Notes: generated by a model not told the origin, from the letters alone. Numbered from the stretch's first letter, positions 7,778-15,082 are shown. The stretch is DNA of 19,088 bases from an uncultured Lachnospiraceae bacterium (GCA_910585555.1 CAJUFU010000061.1:1-19088), one strand, 5' to 3'. Numbers and translations: made by a program.

Positions 7778-8563
7778 TTACGCGTTCTTAAAAGGCTCTT
7801 TCACTTTCTCTTTGTTCTTGTCAAGGAAAAATGCCATGCCATATTTCTGGTCTTCTGTCTCGAAACAATCGCCAAAAAGCTTCTCTTCGATTACAATTGC
7901 CTCATCCATGCCAACCTCTAAACCATCGTTGATGGCTTTCTTGCAGTTGCGTACTGCGATGGGCGCATTCTTCGCGATGCCTGCTGCCATCTTTTCTGCA
8001 GCACCCATCAGTTCTGCCTGCGGATATACTGCATTCACAAGGCCAATCCTTAATGCTTCGTCCGCTTTGATATTTCTGGCTGTATAAATCATCTGTTTCG
8101 CCATGCCAGGACCTACGATTCTGGCAAGTCTCTGTGTACCGCCAAATCCAGGTGTGATGCCAAGACCTACCTCGGGCTGTCCGAACACCGCATTGTCAGA
8201 ACAGATTCTGATATCACAGCTCATGGAAATCTCACAGCCGCCACCCAAAGCGAAACCGTTCACTGCAGCAATCACAGGAATCGGGAATGTCTCCAATTTA
8301 CGGAACACATCGTTACCCTTCTTACCAAAAGCTTCGCCCTCCGCCTTGGTCAGTGTGCTCATCTCACCGATATCCGCGCCAGCCACAAAGGACTTCTCGC
8401 CCGCACCGGTCAGAATCAGACATCTGACTTCCTGTAAATCCACACCGTCAAGTGTCTTGTCCAATTCATCAAGCACCGTAGAGTTCAAAGCATTCAATGC
8501 TTTCTCACGGTTGATGGTGATAATACCAACCTGTCCCTTAACTTCGTATAATACAAACTCCAT
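7778..8563 (-). CDS. crt: 3-hydroxybutyryl-CoA dehydratase (crotonase)
   Basis: Crotonase removes water from 3-hydroxybutyryl-CoA to give crotonyl-CoA. The 261-residue length is standard. Visible features are the oxyanion-hole segment AGADIGEM (61-68), the second oxyanion loop ALGGGCEI (105-112) with catalytic Glu111, and the second catalytic glutamate in FGQPEVGLG (Glu131), followed by PGFGGTQRL. Both catalytic glutamates are present, so this is a hydratase rather than an isomerase variant. AAGGAG precedes the ATG at 8563 by 8 bases. The gene begins 15 bases after thl, so the two are tightly linked and probably translated from one message. Confidence 0.97.
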   Translation of the reverse strand: MEFVLYEVKGQVGIITINREKALNALNSTVLDELDKTLDGVDLQEVRCLILTGAGEKSFVAGADIGEMSTLTKAEGEAFGKKGNDVFRKLETFPIPVIAAVNGFALGGGCEISMSCDIRICSDNAVFGQPEVGLGITPGFGGTQRLARIVGPGMAKQMIYTARNIKADEALRIGLVNAVYPQAELMGAAEKMAAGIAKNAPIAVRNCKKAINDGLEVGMDEAIVIEEKLFGDCFETEDQKYGMAFFLDKNKEKVKEPFKNA

Positions 8564-8578
8564 GTTATATCTCCTTTA

Positions 8579-9760
8579 TTAGTCCATTTCGACAATTGTT
8601 GCGCAACCCATACCGCCGCCGATACACAGTGTTGCAAGACCCTTCTTAGCGCCCTTAGCCTGCATCTCATGGAGAAGAGTAACCAGAATACGCGCGCCGG
8701 ATGCTCCTACCGGATGTCCCAGTGCAATTGCACCGCCGTTAGGATTCAGCTGTTTGTCTACGTCAATGCCAAGCTCTTTGCCCACTGCCACAGACTGTGC
8801 TGCAAATGCTTCGTTTGCCTCGATAATATCAAAGTCCTCAATCTTATAACCAGCTTTTTCCATAACCTTCTTGGTAGCCGGAACAGGACCGATACCCATG
8901 ATCTCAGGTCTGCAGCCTGCAAGTGCGCCTGCCACAAAAGTAGCCATCGGCTTAACGCCTAACTCTTTCGCCTTCTCCTCGCTCATAACAACGATGGCTG
9001 CCGCGCCGTCATTGATACCGGAAGCGTTGCCTGCTGTCACAAAGCCGTCAGGATTGATCGGACGAAGCTTCTGTAAACCTTCGATGGTGGACCCCGGTCT
9101 CGGGCCTTCATCTACCTTAAACTCAACCATCTCTTTTTTCTTCTTAACCATAACCGGTACAATCTCATTGTCGAAAGCGCCGCTCTTCTGGGCAGCCTCA
9201 GCCTTCAACTGGCTCTTTAATGCAAACGCATCCAGTTCTTCACGGGTAAGACCCCACTCTCTGCAGATATTGTCCGCAGTCATAATCATATGGTAATCGT
9301 TGAAAGCATCCCACAGTGCATCCTTAATCATGGTATCCACCAGAGTACCGTTGTTCATTCTGTAACCATAACGGCCCTGCATAACTGCGTAAGGAGCCAT
9401 GGACATGTTCTCCATACCGCCTGCCACTACGATGTCAGCATCCCCAGCCTGAATCATCTGTGCAGCCATGTTAACACAATTTAATCCGGAACCACAAACC
9501 ACATTAATGGTAACTGCCGGAACTTCATTGGGAATCCCCGCCTTGATGGAAGACTGGCGGGCAACATTCTGTCCGAGACCTGCCTGAATAACGCATCCCA
9601 TGTATACCTGGTCAACCTGCTCAGGTGCCACACCCGCTCTGTTAAGAGCCTCCTTGATTACGATTGCGCCGAGTTCCGGTGCCGGTGTGGTGCTTAAGCC
9701 ACCGCCCATAGTACCGATCGCCGTACGGCAAGCGCCCGCTAAAACAACTTTTTTTGCCAT
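8579..9760 (-). CDS. thl: acetyl-CoA C-acetyltransferase (biosynthetic thiolase)
   Basis: Thiolase condenses two acetyl-CoA to acetoacetyl-CoA, the entry step of the pathway. The 393-residue product has all three active-site elements: the acylated cysteine Cys89 in NVVCGSGLN, His349 in GGAIALGHPVGASG, and Cys379 in CIGGGMG. The start is the ATG at 9760 (MAKKVVLAGACRTAIG): GGAGG lies 8 bases upstream and the protein then aligns with usual thiolase N-termini. An in-frame start 51 bases earlier would run through the ribosome site. It is the first gene of the cluster. A housekeeping-type promoter lies about 100 bases upstream, giving a leader of roughly 90 bases with a 13-bp palindrome. Confidence 0.97.
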   Translation of the reverse strand: MAKKVVLAGACRTAIGTMGGGLSTTPAPELGAIVIKEALNRAGVAPEQVDQVYMGCVIQAGLGQNVARQSSIKAGIPNEVPAVTINVVCGSGLNCVNMAAQMIQAGDADIVVAGGMENMSMAPYAVMQGRYGYRMNNGTLVDTMIKDALWDAFNDYHMIMTADNICREWGLTREELDAFALKSQLKAEAAQKSGAFDNEIVPVMVKKKKEMVEFKVDEGPRPGSTIEGLQKLRPINPDGFVTAGNASGINDGAAAIVVMSEEKAKELGVKPMATFVAGALAGCRPEIMGIGPVPATKKVMEKAGYKIEDFDIIEANEAFAAQSVAVGKELGIDVDKQLNPNGGAIALGHPVGASGARILVTLLHEMQAKGAKKGLATLCIGGGMGCATIVEMD

Positions 9761-9806
9761 CTTTCTCTCCTCCATTTTGTAATGATTTTTAATAAAAAGC
9801 CCTGTG

Positions 9807-9819
9807 GTCAAGGCTTGAC
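9807..9819. promoter_or_regulatory. 13-bp perfect palindrome in the thl leader, operator-like
   Basis: GTCAAGGCTTGAC is a perfect dyad about 30-45 bases downstream of the predicted start of transcription and before the thl ribosome site. Next to it is AACAATCGTTGTC (minus strand), another partial dyad. It could bind a repressor or form a short leader stem. It does not match the Rex consensus well. Confidence 0.35.
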
Positions 9820-9856
9820 AACGATTGTTATTTTTTTGTCATTGTCTACCGTACCT

Positions 9857-9885
9857 ATTGTATCATAGCGTCGTCCTTTTTGCAA
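9857..9885 (-). promoter_or_regulatory. promoter of the thl-crt-hbd-bcd-etfBA operon
   Basis: On the minus strand TTGCAA (9880-9885) is followed after exactly 17 bases by TACAAT (9857-9862), with an extended -10 TG two bases before it. This is a good sigma-A match upstream of thl. The -10 overlaps the stop codon of the M23 fragment (9855-9857), so operon control is embedded in the 3' end of that gene. Confidence 0.65.
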
Positions 9886-10321
9886 TCGTCTTTCTGGTAA
9901 TCTTCCACCGCCGAATCACGCATTTGGACTACTCTTTTCCACTCCCTGGAATCTCCCACTTTGGCAGCCTTACTGCGATTCCTGTAAAGGAATTTGGACA
10001 GTTCATAACAGTCAATCCATATCTCGTTATCACTCTCCTTCTGAGACTCGTCGAAGATGAGCTGTAAGCCCCAGTGAAGATGTACTGTCTCGATATTATT
10101 CACATTCTCCTTGGCGCTGTATCCGGTATGGCCCATGTATCCGATCACGTCCCCTGCCGTTACCACATCCCCCTCCTTCAGCCCCTCCGCATAAGGGTAA
10201 TTCTGCCGAAGATGAGCATAGTAATAGTAACGTTTCCCATCGAAGCTGCGGATACCGATGCGCCAGCCCCCGTACTGGTTCCATCCAAGAGCCTCCACAT
10301 AGCCAGACTCTACCGCAATGA

Positions 10322-10331
10322 TCGGCGTACC
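10322..10331. repeat. attachment core at the distal (C-half) junction
   Basis: TCGGCGTACC on the plus strand, identical to 14283-14292; the bases on both sides differ from the other copy. On the minus strand the core reads in phase as GGT ACG CCG A (Gly-Thr-Pro). Confidence 0.8.
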
Positions 10332-10374
10332 GAGGTGCTTACTAAACTATAGGGAGGCATATCATATCATTTGC

Positions 10375-10442
10375 CGCGTGCTTCTTTGGTGAAGCAATAC
10401 GCGAAATCGCTGTATCCCTGCCAAACGCAGGACTACAGCGAT
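10375..10442 (-). terminator. two adjacent hairpins after the chemoreceptor gene
   Basis: The first is strong: ATCGCTGTA (10406-10414) pairs with 10434-10442, and CCTGC (10417-10421) with GCAGG (10427-10431), around a 5-base loop. The second pairs CGCGT (10375-10379) with ACGCG (10399-10403) and GCTTC (10380-10384) with GAAGC (10391-10395). Neither has a clean T-run on the minus strand. They probably stop or slow transcription leaving the element before the M23 C-half and the thl promoter. Confidence 0.5.
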
Positions 10443-10486
10443 CTTTCTTCTTTCAAGTCGTCAAAAACGGCCCCTATACTCTGCCT

Positions 10487-12181
10487 CTATATCTCGAATC
10501 TCTCCATCATCTGCACCATGGTCTCCACCTGTGCTTTCTGCTCCTCACTGACAGCCGCAGTCTCCTGTGATGTGGCCGAGTTGTTATCAACAGCAGCAGA
10601 AACCTGCATAACATTTTCATTCAGCTCCTGCATACGCTGTGTATCTCTCTTTAAGATCTGCTCTATCTGCCCCATCTTTTCTGTAGCCGCTTTCGCATCC
10701 GTCAATACTTTGTTCATATTGTCCTCTGTCTCCTCCGCGATGGAAATGCTCTTATCCATCACAGAAACAGTGGTCTCGATCAACTGTGTTGTCCTGCCGG
10801 CCGCCTTAGAAGATTCGTTCGCCAGATTCTTCACCTGTTCTGCTACCACGGCAAAACCTTTCCCGGCTTCGCCCGCTCTCGCCGCCTCAATTGCCGCATT
10901 CAGCGCCAGCAGATTTGTCTGGGACGCGATATCCTCTATGGCCTCTATGATTGTGCTAATCTGTTCCGAACATCTGCCAATCTCCTGAATGGAAACTTTT
11001 AACTCCTGCAGTTTCCCGTTTCCTTTTTCCAGAGTCTCGCCTGCCGTTGCCGCCATGCTTGCGGATTGTTCCGCTTCACGGGCATTCTCCTGCATACTCT
11101 TTGTCATAGCGTCAAATGCTGTCATCAACTCCGATACCTGACCTGCCTGCATGGTACAGTTTTCAGCCAAATCCTGGGCCGCAAAAGCCAACTGCTCCGA
11201 GCCGCTGTCAATCTGTCCCGAAACATCGCGGATGGTCTTAAGGGTTTCCCGCATCTTCTCGCCAATCTGCACAAAGGAATCCTTAATGCTTACGAATTCG
11301 CCCACATATTCCTGCTCAATCTCAATCCGGTAATTCCCGTTCCCCATCTTTTCAAGAACCTGGGTAATCTCGCTGATCATGCTGAGCAGATTTTTCTTCA
11401 TAAAGGCAATGGCTGAAACCATCTTACCAACTTCGCTCTCATCCTCCTCTAAGTCGAGCTCTACGTGGAATTCACCGCCTGCCAGCACAGTCATCTGCTC
11501 CGACACCTTCTGAATGGGTGCCAGAAGCTCATTCTCTGAAAATTTAATCGTGGTCACAAACTCTTTTACAACATACAGGAAAGAGATTGCAAACAGGAAT
11601 TCAAATATGTACTGTAAGACTTTCAGAAAAGCCTGCATATTATCTTTTCTATTCAAAATAGAAAGAATCGTCTCATCGGTCTGCTCACTGATCAAGTCTA
11701 CTGAATTTCCGTACTCCGCACTAAACACACATGCCTGTGCGGCCGCCAAGTCGCCTGCCTGCACATGGGCAATGGCCTCCTCTTCCAACGGCACAAGTTT
11801 ATTGGACATATCAGCAATCTGGTTTAAGCTTGTCCACTCATCGTCCTTAAGGCCGCAGCTCTTTAAGGTCTCGATGGCATTTTCCCTGTTCTTGACCTCA
11901 TTGAGTTCCTTCATATAGCCATTATAATATCTCTGATCTCCCGTGACAGCATAAGACTGTATATCGTAAGTCAGGGTCTTAGACGCAATCCGATACTGAT
12001 TTAGAGCTACAGTGGTGTTAATCTGCGCACTGTGTATGGATGACATCGCTACGTTAAATAAGATGAATCCAAGCAACAGCACGACTCCTGTCACCACGGA
12101 AAGCAATGCCTGCCGCACCAGCTTCTTTAACTGCGCTGCCTGACTCTTTGTTTGTGGTACTTCATTTTTCTTTTTCCCCAT
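10487..12181 (-). CDS. methyl-accepting chemotaxis protein (transmembrane chemoreceptor)
   Basis: The 564-residue protein is a complete chemoreceptor. It has a short cytoplasmic basic N-terminus, TM1 near 25-47, and an outer helical sensor domain of about 138 residues (48-185) resembling four-helix-bundle/CHASE3 sensors, with SYAVTGDQRYY. TM2 is near 186-206, then one or two HAMP-like segments, then the coiled-coil signalling domain with the hairpin tip EDIASQTNLLALNAAIEAAR and GEAGKGFAVVAEQVKNLA. It would bind an unknown ligand outside and control CheA/CheW. There is no NWETF-like CheR tether at the C-terminus. The start at 12181 follows AGGAG by 7 bases. It has its own promoter at 12242-12270 and lies inside the recombinase element. 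No other chemotaxis or flagellar gene is in the window. Confidence 0.93.
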   Translation of the reverse strand: MGKKKNEVPQTKSQAAQLKKLVRQALLSVVTGVVLLLGFILFNVAMSSIHSAQINTTVALNQYRIASKTLTYDIQSYAVTGDQRYYNGYMKELNEVKNRENAIETLKSCGLKDDEWTSLNQIADMSNKLVPLEEEAIAHVQAGDLAAAQACVFSAEYGNSVDLISEQTDETILSILNRKDNMQAFLKVLQYIFEFLFAISFLYVVKEFVTTIKFSENELLAPIQKVSEQMTVLAGGEFHVELDLEEDESEVGKMVSAIAFMKKNLLSMISEITQVLEKMGNGNYRIEIEQEYVGEFVSIKDSFVQIGEKMRETLKTIRDVSGQIDSGSEQLAFAAQDLAENCTMQAGQVSELMTAFDAMTKSMQENAREAEQSASMAATAGETLEKGNGKLQELKVSIQEIGRCSEQISTIIEAIEDIASQTNLLALNAAIEAARAGEAGKGFAVVAEQVKNLANESSKAAGRTTQLIETTVSVMDKSISIAEETEDNMNKVLTDAKAATEKMGQIEQILKRDTQRMQELNENVMQVSAAVDNNSATSQETAAVSEEQKAQVETMVQMMERFEI

Positions 12182-12241
12182 AATCCCTCTCCTAACCAAA
12201 ATAATCTTTTTTACCTGCCAATACTATTCCCATTATTATAG

Positions 12242-12270
12242 AGTATAGCTGAAACCGTGCGCATTTTCAA
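12242..12270 (-). promoter_or_regulatory. promoter of the chemoreceptor gene
   Basis: TTGAAA (12265-12270 complement) and TATACT (12242-12247 complement) are spaced by exactly 17 bases on the minus strand, a near-consensus sigma-A promoter about 60 bases before the start codon. A second -10-like TATAAT lies just downstream. No flagellar sigma-28 motif is visible. Confidence 0.65.
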
Positions 12271-12285
12271 TCACTTATTTACTCT

Positions 12286-14040
12286 TCATGACCATTCGCA
12301 GACATTATTTGATATTGGCCGGGAATTTTCTAGAAAATTTTCTATATTTATCTTGAAATAAACAACAATTTCTCCTTCTGTCACTATAATATTCTCAATA
12401 AGCATCGACAACAGCTTCTTCTTTATGTTGAGCGGAGCCTCCTCAAATATCTCCCGCCAAGAAAGTACCTCTTTCTCTGCTGCTGCACATGTATCTGCCG
12501 CAAGCTGTTTCGCCTGCATGTTTTTCTCCAAAATATCCGCCTCTTTCCTGATCTTTTCCTCCCTTTGTTTTGCCATATGCAGACAATCGTTGATCTCCTT
12601 GTGGTCAAAGACACTCTCCCCCAGGACAGCCTTGTATAATTCCTCTTTAAACTGCGCTATATGCCCCTGTACTTTCCTATATTCTCTCTGTAACTGCGCC
12701 AGCCTTTCCCGTTCTTCCTTAGCTTCTGTCAGCAGCCGTTTATGACTGCTTAACATCTGGCCTGCACAATCTGGCTGTTCCATACCATCCAAAAAATAAC
12801 GCACCTCCTCCAAAACAGTCTGCTCCAGCCGTCGCCTGCTGATATAGGATTTGGCAAAACAAAGCCTTTTTTCCCGCGCTCTCGTATTACATTTATAATA
12901 TTCCGTATGACTTCTGATGGTTAAGCCGTCCTCTTTGTGTATCTTTTGAGAAGACACTGCGGGGGATATCCTGCCGTGACAATATCCGCATTCCAATAGC
13001 CCCGGGAATAAAAGAGCGCTTTTAAAGGTCCTGTCCGCCGCCGGCCGCAGATGTTCCTGATACTTCTTTGCTCTTCTGGAAAGAATCTCCTGGGCTAACT
13101 GCCAGCGCTCCTCGCTGACGATCACGTAATCGGGATTGGCCTGTTGTGCTAAAATCCACTCCTCTGCCTCCACAGCCCTCTGCCTTTTCTTCACATCCAG
13201 AAAAGCTTCTTTCGTCACTTCCTCCCCCTGTATCCTTTCCACCTCTTTCATCCTGGTCTTGCCATAGGACATATATCCTTTATACAAAGGGTTTCTTAAA
13301 ATACCGCGCAGCGTGGAAGTGTTCCATACATTTCCCTTCCTGGTCCTTATCTGTCTGTCCTCATTGAGATAAACTGCTATTTCATGCAAACTCATATTGT
13401 GGTCGATCAGTCTGGCATAAATATCCTGTACCACGCCGCTCTCAAAGGCATCCTTTGTAAAGGCATTGATCATACGGTTTTTCCGGTCCAGTCTGCCTGT
13501 GGGAACCAGCCGATAGCCATAGGCCACCGTGCCGCCCGTAAACTTTCCCATTTTGGTGGCATAGTTTCTGCCGCTGTCCACTCTTGCGGCCGTTTTCCTG
13601 CTTTCTGTGTTTGCTCCCCAGAATCTGATGATATTCATCAGGTTATCGGAAGAATTCTCAAAGGTCTGCTGGCCCTCACAGACACTCCATACCTCCACCC
13701 CGCATTCCACAATCCTTTTTAGGAGAAACGGCGTCTCGTTATCCTTTCTGCCGATGCGGTCAAACATAAAGACCAGAAGGACATCTATCCTGCGCTCTCC
13801 CACATCCTTGATCACCTCCTGCAGGACCTTTCTGTCATTCAGCCCTTTATGATATCCGGAAACACCCGGTTCAAGATATTCCCTGAAAAGCTCCCAGTCC
13901 GCCTTCTTTTTGATATATTCCATACAGGCGTTTCTCTGCATGGGAATGTCTTCTTCCACATTCACTTGTTTCCGGGTACTGACCCTATATAGGCATCCCA
14001 CCTTCTTTTTCTCCTGGTTCTTACCTGTCGCTTCCGTCAT
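12286..14040 (-). CDS. large serine recombinase (site-specific integrase)
   Basis: This 584-residue enzyme would cut and rejoin DNA at attachment sites through a serine-DNA link. In order it has the resolvase catalytic domain (about 12-155) with the nucleophile Ser21 in YRVSTRKQ and DRIGR at 94-98. The recombinase DNA-binding domain follows (about 170-300, including TLRGILRNPLYKGYM). Next comes a zinc ribbon with Cys351, Cys354, Cys384 and Cys394, and then a long charged coiled coil (about 430-510) as found in large serine integrases. The ATG at 14040 follows AAGGGGG. It overlaps the 67-residue ORF by 20 bases, showing translational coupling. No internal stop or missing catalytic residue is seen, so it looks active. 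It most likely integrated and may excise the surrounding element. Confidence 0.95.
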   Translation of the reverse strand: MTEATGKNQEKKKVGCLYRVSTRKQVNVEEDIPMQRNACMEYIKKKADWELFREYLEPGVSGYHKGLNDRKVLQEVIKDVGERRIDVLLVFMFDRIGRKDNETPFLLKRIVECGVEVWSVCEGQQTFENSSDNLMNIIRFWGANTESRKTAARVDSGRNYATKMGKFTGGTVAYGYRLVPTGRLDRKNRMINAFTKDAFESGVVQDIYARLIDHNMSLHEIAVYLNEDRQIRTRKGNVWNTSTLRGILRNPLYKGYMSYGKTRMKEVERIQGEEVTKEAFLDVKKRQRAVEAEEWILAQQANPDYVIVSEERWQLAQEILSRRAKKYQEHLRPAADRTFKSALLFPGLLECGYCHGRISPAVSSQKIHKEDGLTIRSHTEYYKCNTRAREKRLCFAKSYISRRRLEQTVLEEVRYFLDGMEQPDCAGQMLSSHKRLLTEAKEERERLAQLQREYRKVQGHIAQFKEELYKAVLGESVFDHKEINDCLHMAKQREEKIRKEADILEKNMQAKQLAADTCAAAEKEVLSWREIFEEAPLNIKKKLLSMLIENIIVTEGEIVVYFKINIENFLENSRPISNNVCEWS

Positions 14041-14224
14041 GACTGCCCCCTTTATCTGTTACACTTCTTATGTAGGTTTCCGTCAGCAGTTTTTGTATCT
14101 CCTCTATGATCTCATCATCCTTGTTTTCTTTTGCAAAATGCAGTCTGATTGTATAATTGGTTTCCCTATTCTCTTTCCTGAGCACATTTTCTTCTTCCCT
14201 GATATAGCGATCTGTTCTGGCCAT
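14021..14224 (-). CDS. small protein (67 aa) coupled to the serine recombinase
   Basis: The 67-residue product is highly charged: an N-terminal basic/acidic helix, then a short strand-like NYTIRLHFAKE and a helix DDEIIEEIQKLLTETYI. Its end overlaps the recombinase start by 20 bases, and an AGGTG site precedes its ATG at 14224. I cannot name a family. Short proteins of this strand-helix shape often accompany serine recombinases in clostridial elements, and a directionality factor, a regulator or a TnpW-like protein are all possible. That is inference from position. No clear promoter is seen between it and the element end, so it may be read from the host M23 promoter. Confidence 0.6.
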   Translation of the reverse strand: MARTDRYIREEENVLRKENRETNYTIRLHFAKENKDDEIIEEIQKLLTETYIRSVTDKGGSHDGSDR

Positions 14225-14271
14225 AACACCTGCAACTGCTTTTTCTTCATCTTTATGCGCTGTTTATGGTT

Positions 14272-15021
14272 TTATGCACACTTCGGCGTACCAATCAGCC
14301 CCATCATGTCATGCCCCAGGTGAGGTCTTTTGTACCCATAGCTTCTGGAAGAACCGAAATCATCATAATGACTGTAGTCAAAGCCTGCAGCAATGGGGGA
14401 AAATGCTTTCAAACCATAATAACGATGCCACGTCTGCTTCCCTGTCTCCTGTACACTTTGTATCTCCTGCACCTTATCCGCCTTTTCAGAAAGGGCAAAC
14501 TCGCCCACCATCCCGCCAAGGACTGCGGTATAGGCTTCCAGATAGTAGTCGTAATATTCCATATCCTGGGTCAGCGCTTCCATGGTGGTTTCTTTGTCCC
14601 GCAGTTTCTGTGCGGCTTTCTGAATCTCCCGGACACTGTTCTTATCAAATTTCCCGCCATTCTTCGCCCCCACATAGGCCAGCAGCTCAATCCAATTAAG
14701 GTGTATCTCTTCCCGATAGGTCTCCACATCCAGATCATAAGCCGCAGCCATGGCCTCGCAGGTCACGTGGAATTCCACCCATTTGATATAGTTCCCGTCC
14801 GCTGTCACTTCCACAGCCTGCCCATTTTCAGAGGTCCAGGCCGAACCGCTCCCCTGTAAAGAAGGCTCCAGCCGCCTGGCAAGCAGTTCTCTGGCAATAC
14901 ACACACAAGAAAGGGCCAACAGAAGAATCAGCTCTATCCTGATGACAGTTTTATGAAAGCTCCTTTTATCTGATGCACGGCCGCTGCCGCGGTCCTTATT
15001 ATCCTTGTCTTTTTTGATCAT
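14272..15021 (-). CDS. N-terminal half of the interrupted M23 metallopeptidase
   Basis: The 249-residue product has a lysine/arginine-rich start, one membrane anchor (about 25-43), then a helical outer region of about 170 residues. It ends in the beginning of an M23 peptidase domain: FDYSHYDDFG, then RPHLGHDMMG with the first zinc ligands His234 and Asp238, and LIGTP. After GTP the frame leaves the family and stops three codons later (KCA, TAA) inside the element. The rest of the domain is at 9855-10331. I take the ATG at 15021; a GTG at 15033 is equally possible, and no strong ribosome site marks either. The full enzyme would be membrane-anchored and cleave peptidoglycan peptides outside the cell. 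As it stands the half protein lacks the HxH ligands and should be inactive. Confidence 0.85.
   Translation of the reverse strand: MIKKDKDNKDRGSGRASDKRSFHKTVIRIELILLLALSCVCIARELLARRLEPSLQGSGSAWTSENGQAVEVTADGNYIKWVEFHVTCEAMAAAYDLDVETYREEIHLNWIELLAYVGAKNGGKFDKNSVREIQKAAQKLRDKETTMEALTQDMEYYDYYLEAYTAVLGGMVGEFALSEKADKVQEIQSVQETGKQTWHRYYGLKAFSPIAAGFDYSHYDDFGSSRSYGYKRPHLGHDMMGLIGTPKCA
14283..14292. repeat. attachment core at the proximal (N-half) junction
   Basis: Second copy of the 10-bp repeat TCGGCGTACC (plus strand), identical to 10322-10331. It codes Gly-Thr-Pro at the end of the N-half, in the same phase as the other copy. Confidence 0.8.
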
Positions 15022-15053
15022 CACACATTGCACTCATCTGCTTTATCGTAAAT

Positions 15054-15082
15054 AATATATGAATAGAGGGGTGGAGATATGT
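15054..15082 (-). promoter_or_regulatory. possible sporulation-type (sigma-E-like) promoter of the M23 gene
   Basis: On the minus strand ACATATC (15076-15082) is followed after 14 bases by CATATATT (15054-15061). This resembles the Bacillus sigma-E pattern, KMATATT and CATAnAnT, and would start transcription about 25 bases before the M23 start. No convincing sigma-A promoter is seen there. A match this short can arise by chance in AT-rich DNA. Confidence 0.25.

Larger units (their letters stand above)
9855..10331 (-). pseudogene. C-terminal half of the interrupted M23 metallopeptidase gene
   Basis: This frame encodes the second half of an M23 (lysostaphin/LytM-type) peptidase. It reads GTPIIAVESGYVEALG, a GGWRIGIRSFDG strand pair, YYYYAHL with a conserved histidine, GDVVTAGDVIGYMG, and the zinc/catalytic HLHWG motif. 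It lacks any signal or anchor and the first zinc motif. Going upstream, homology stops at the 10-bp sequence GGTACGCCGA (10322-10331 complement), and the frame meets a TAG at 10347-10349. The missing half is at 14272-15021, ending at the same 10 bases in the same phase. Joined, the two give an intact protein of about 401 residues with His327 and His329 as the HxH pair. Translation alone, for example from the GTG at 10298, would give a 147-residue fragment without a full zinc site. Confidence 0.85.
10322..14292 (-). mobile_element. 3.96-kb serine-recombinase integrative element splitting an M23 peptidase gene
   Basis: The element is defined by a 10-bp direct repeat, GGTACGCCGA on the minus strand, at 14283-14292 and 10322-10331. 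Outside these points lie the two halves of one M23 gene in matching phase; inside lie a 67-residue ORF, a large serine recombinase and a chemoreceptor, all on the strand of the host gene. One unit (10322-14282) is 3,961 bp. The joined element ends would form an attP-like dyad, GCAC-N16-GTGC centred on the core. No conjugation, replication, phage or resistance gene is present, so it is either a minimal mobile unit or a remnant of a larger one with an intact recombinase. Confidence 0.85.

Noticed and set aside
9781..9850. Rex (NADH-sensing repressor) operator upstream of thl
   Set aside because: TTGTTA is present but the matching TAACAA half at the right spacing is not, so the consensus fails.
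9855..10298. Complete small M23 peptidase starting at the GTG at 10298
   Set aside because: It lacks the first zinc motif, signal and anchor, and its missing half is found intact beyond the mobile element.
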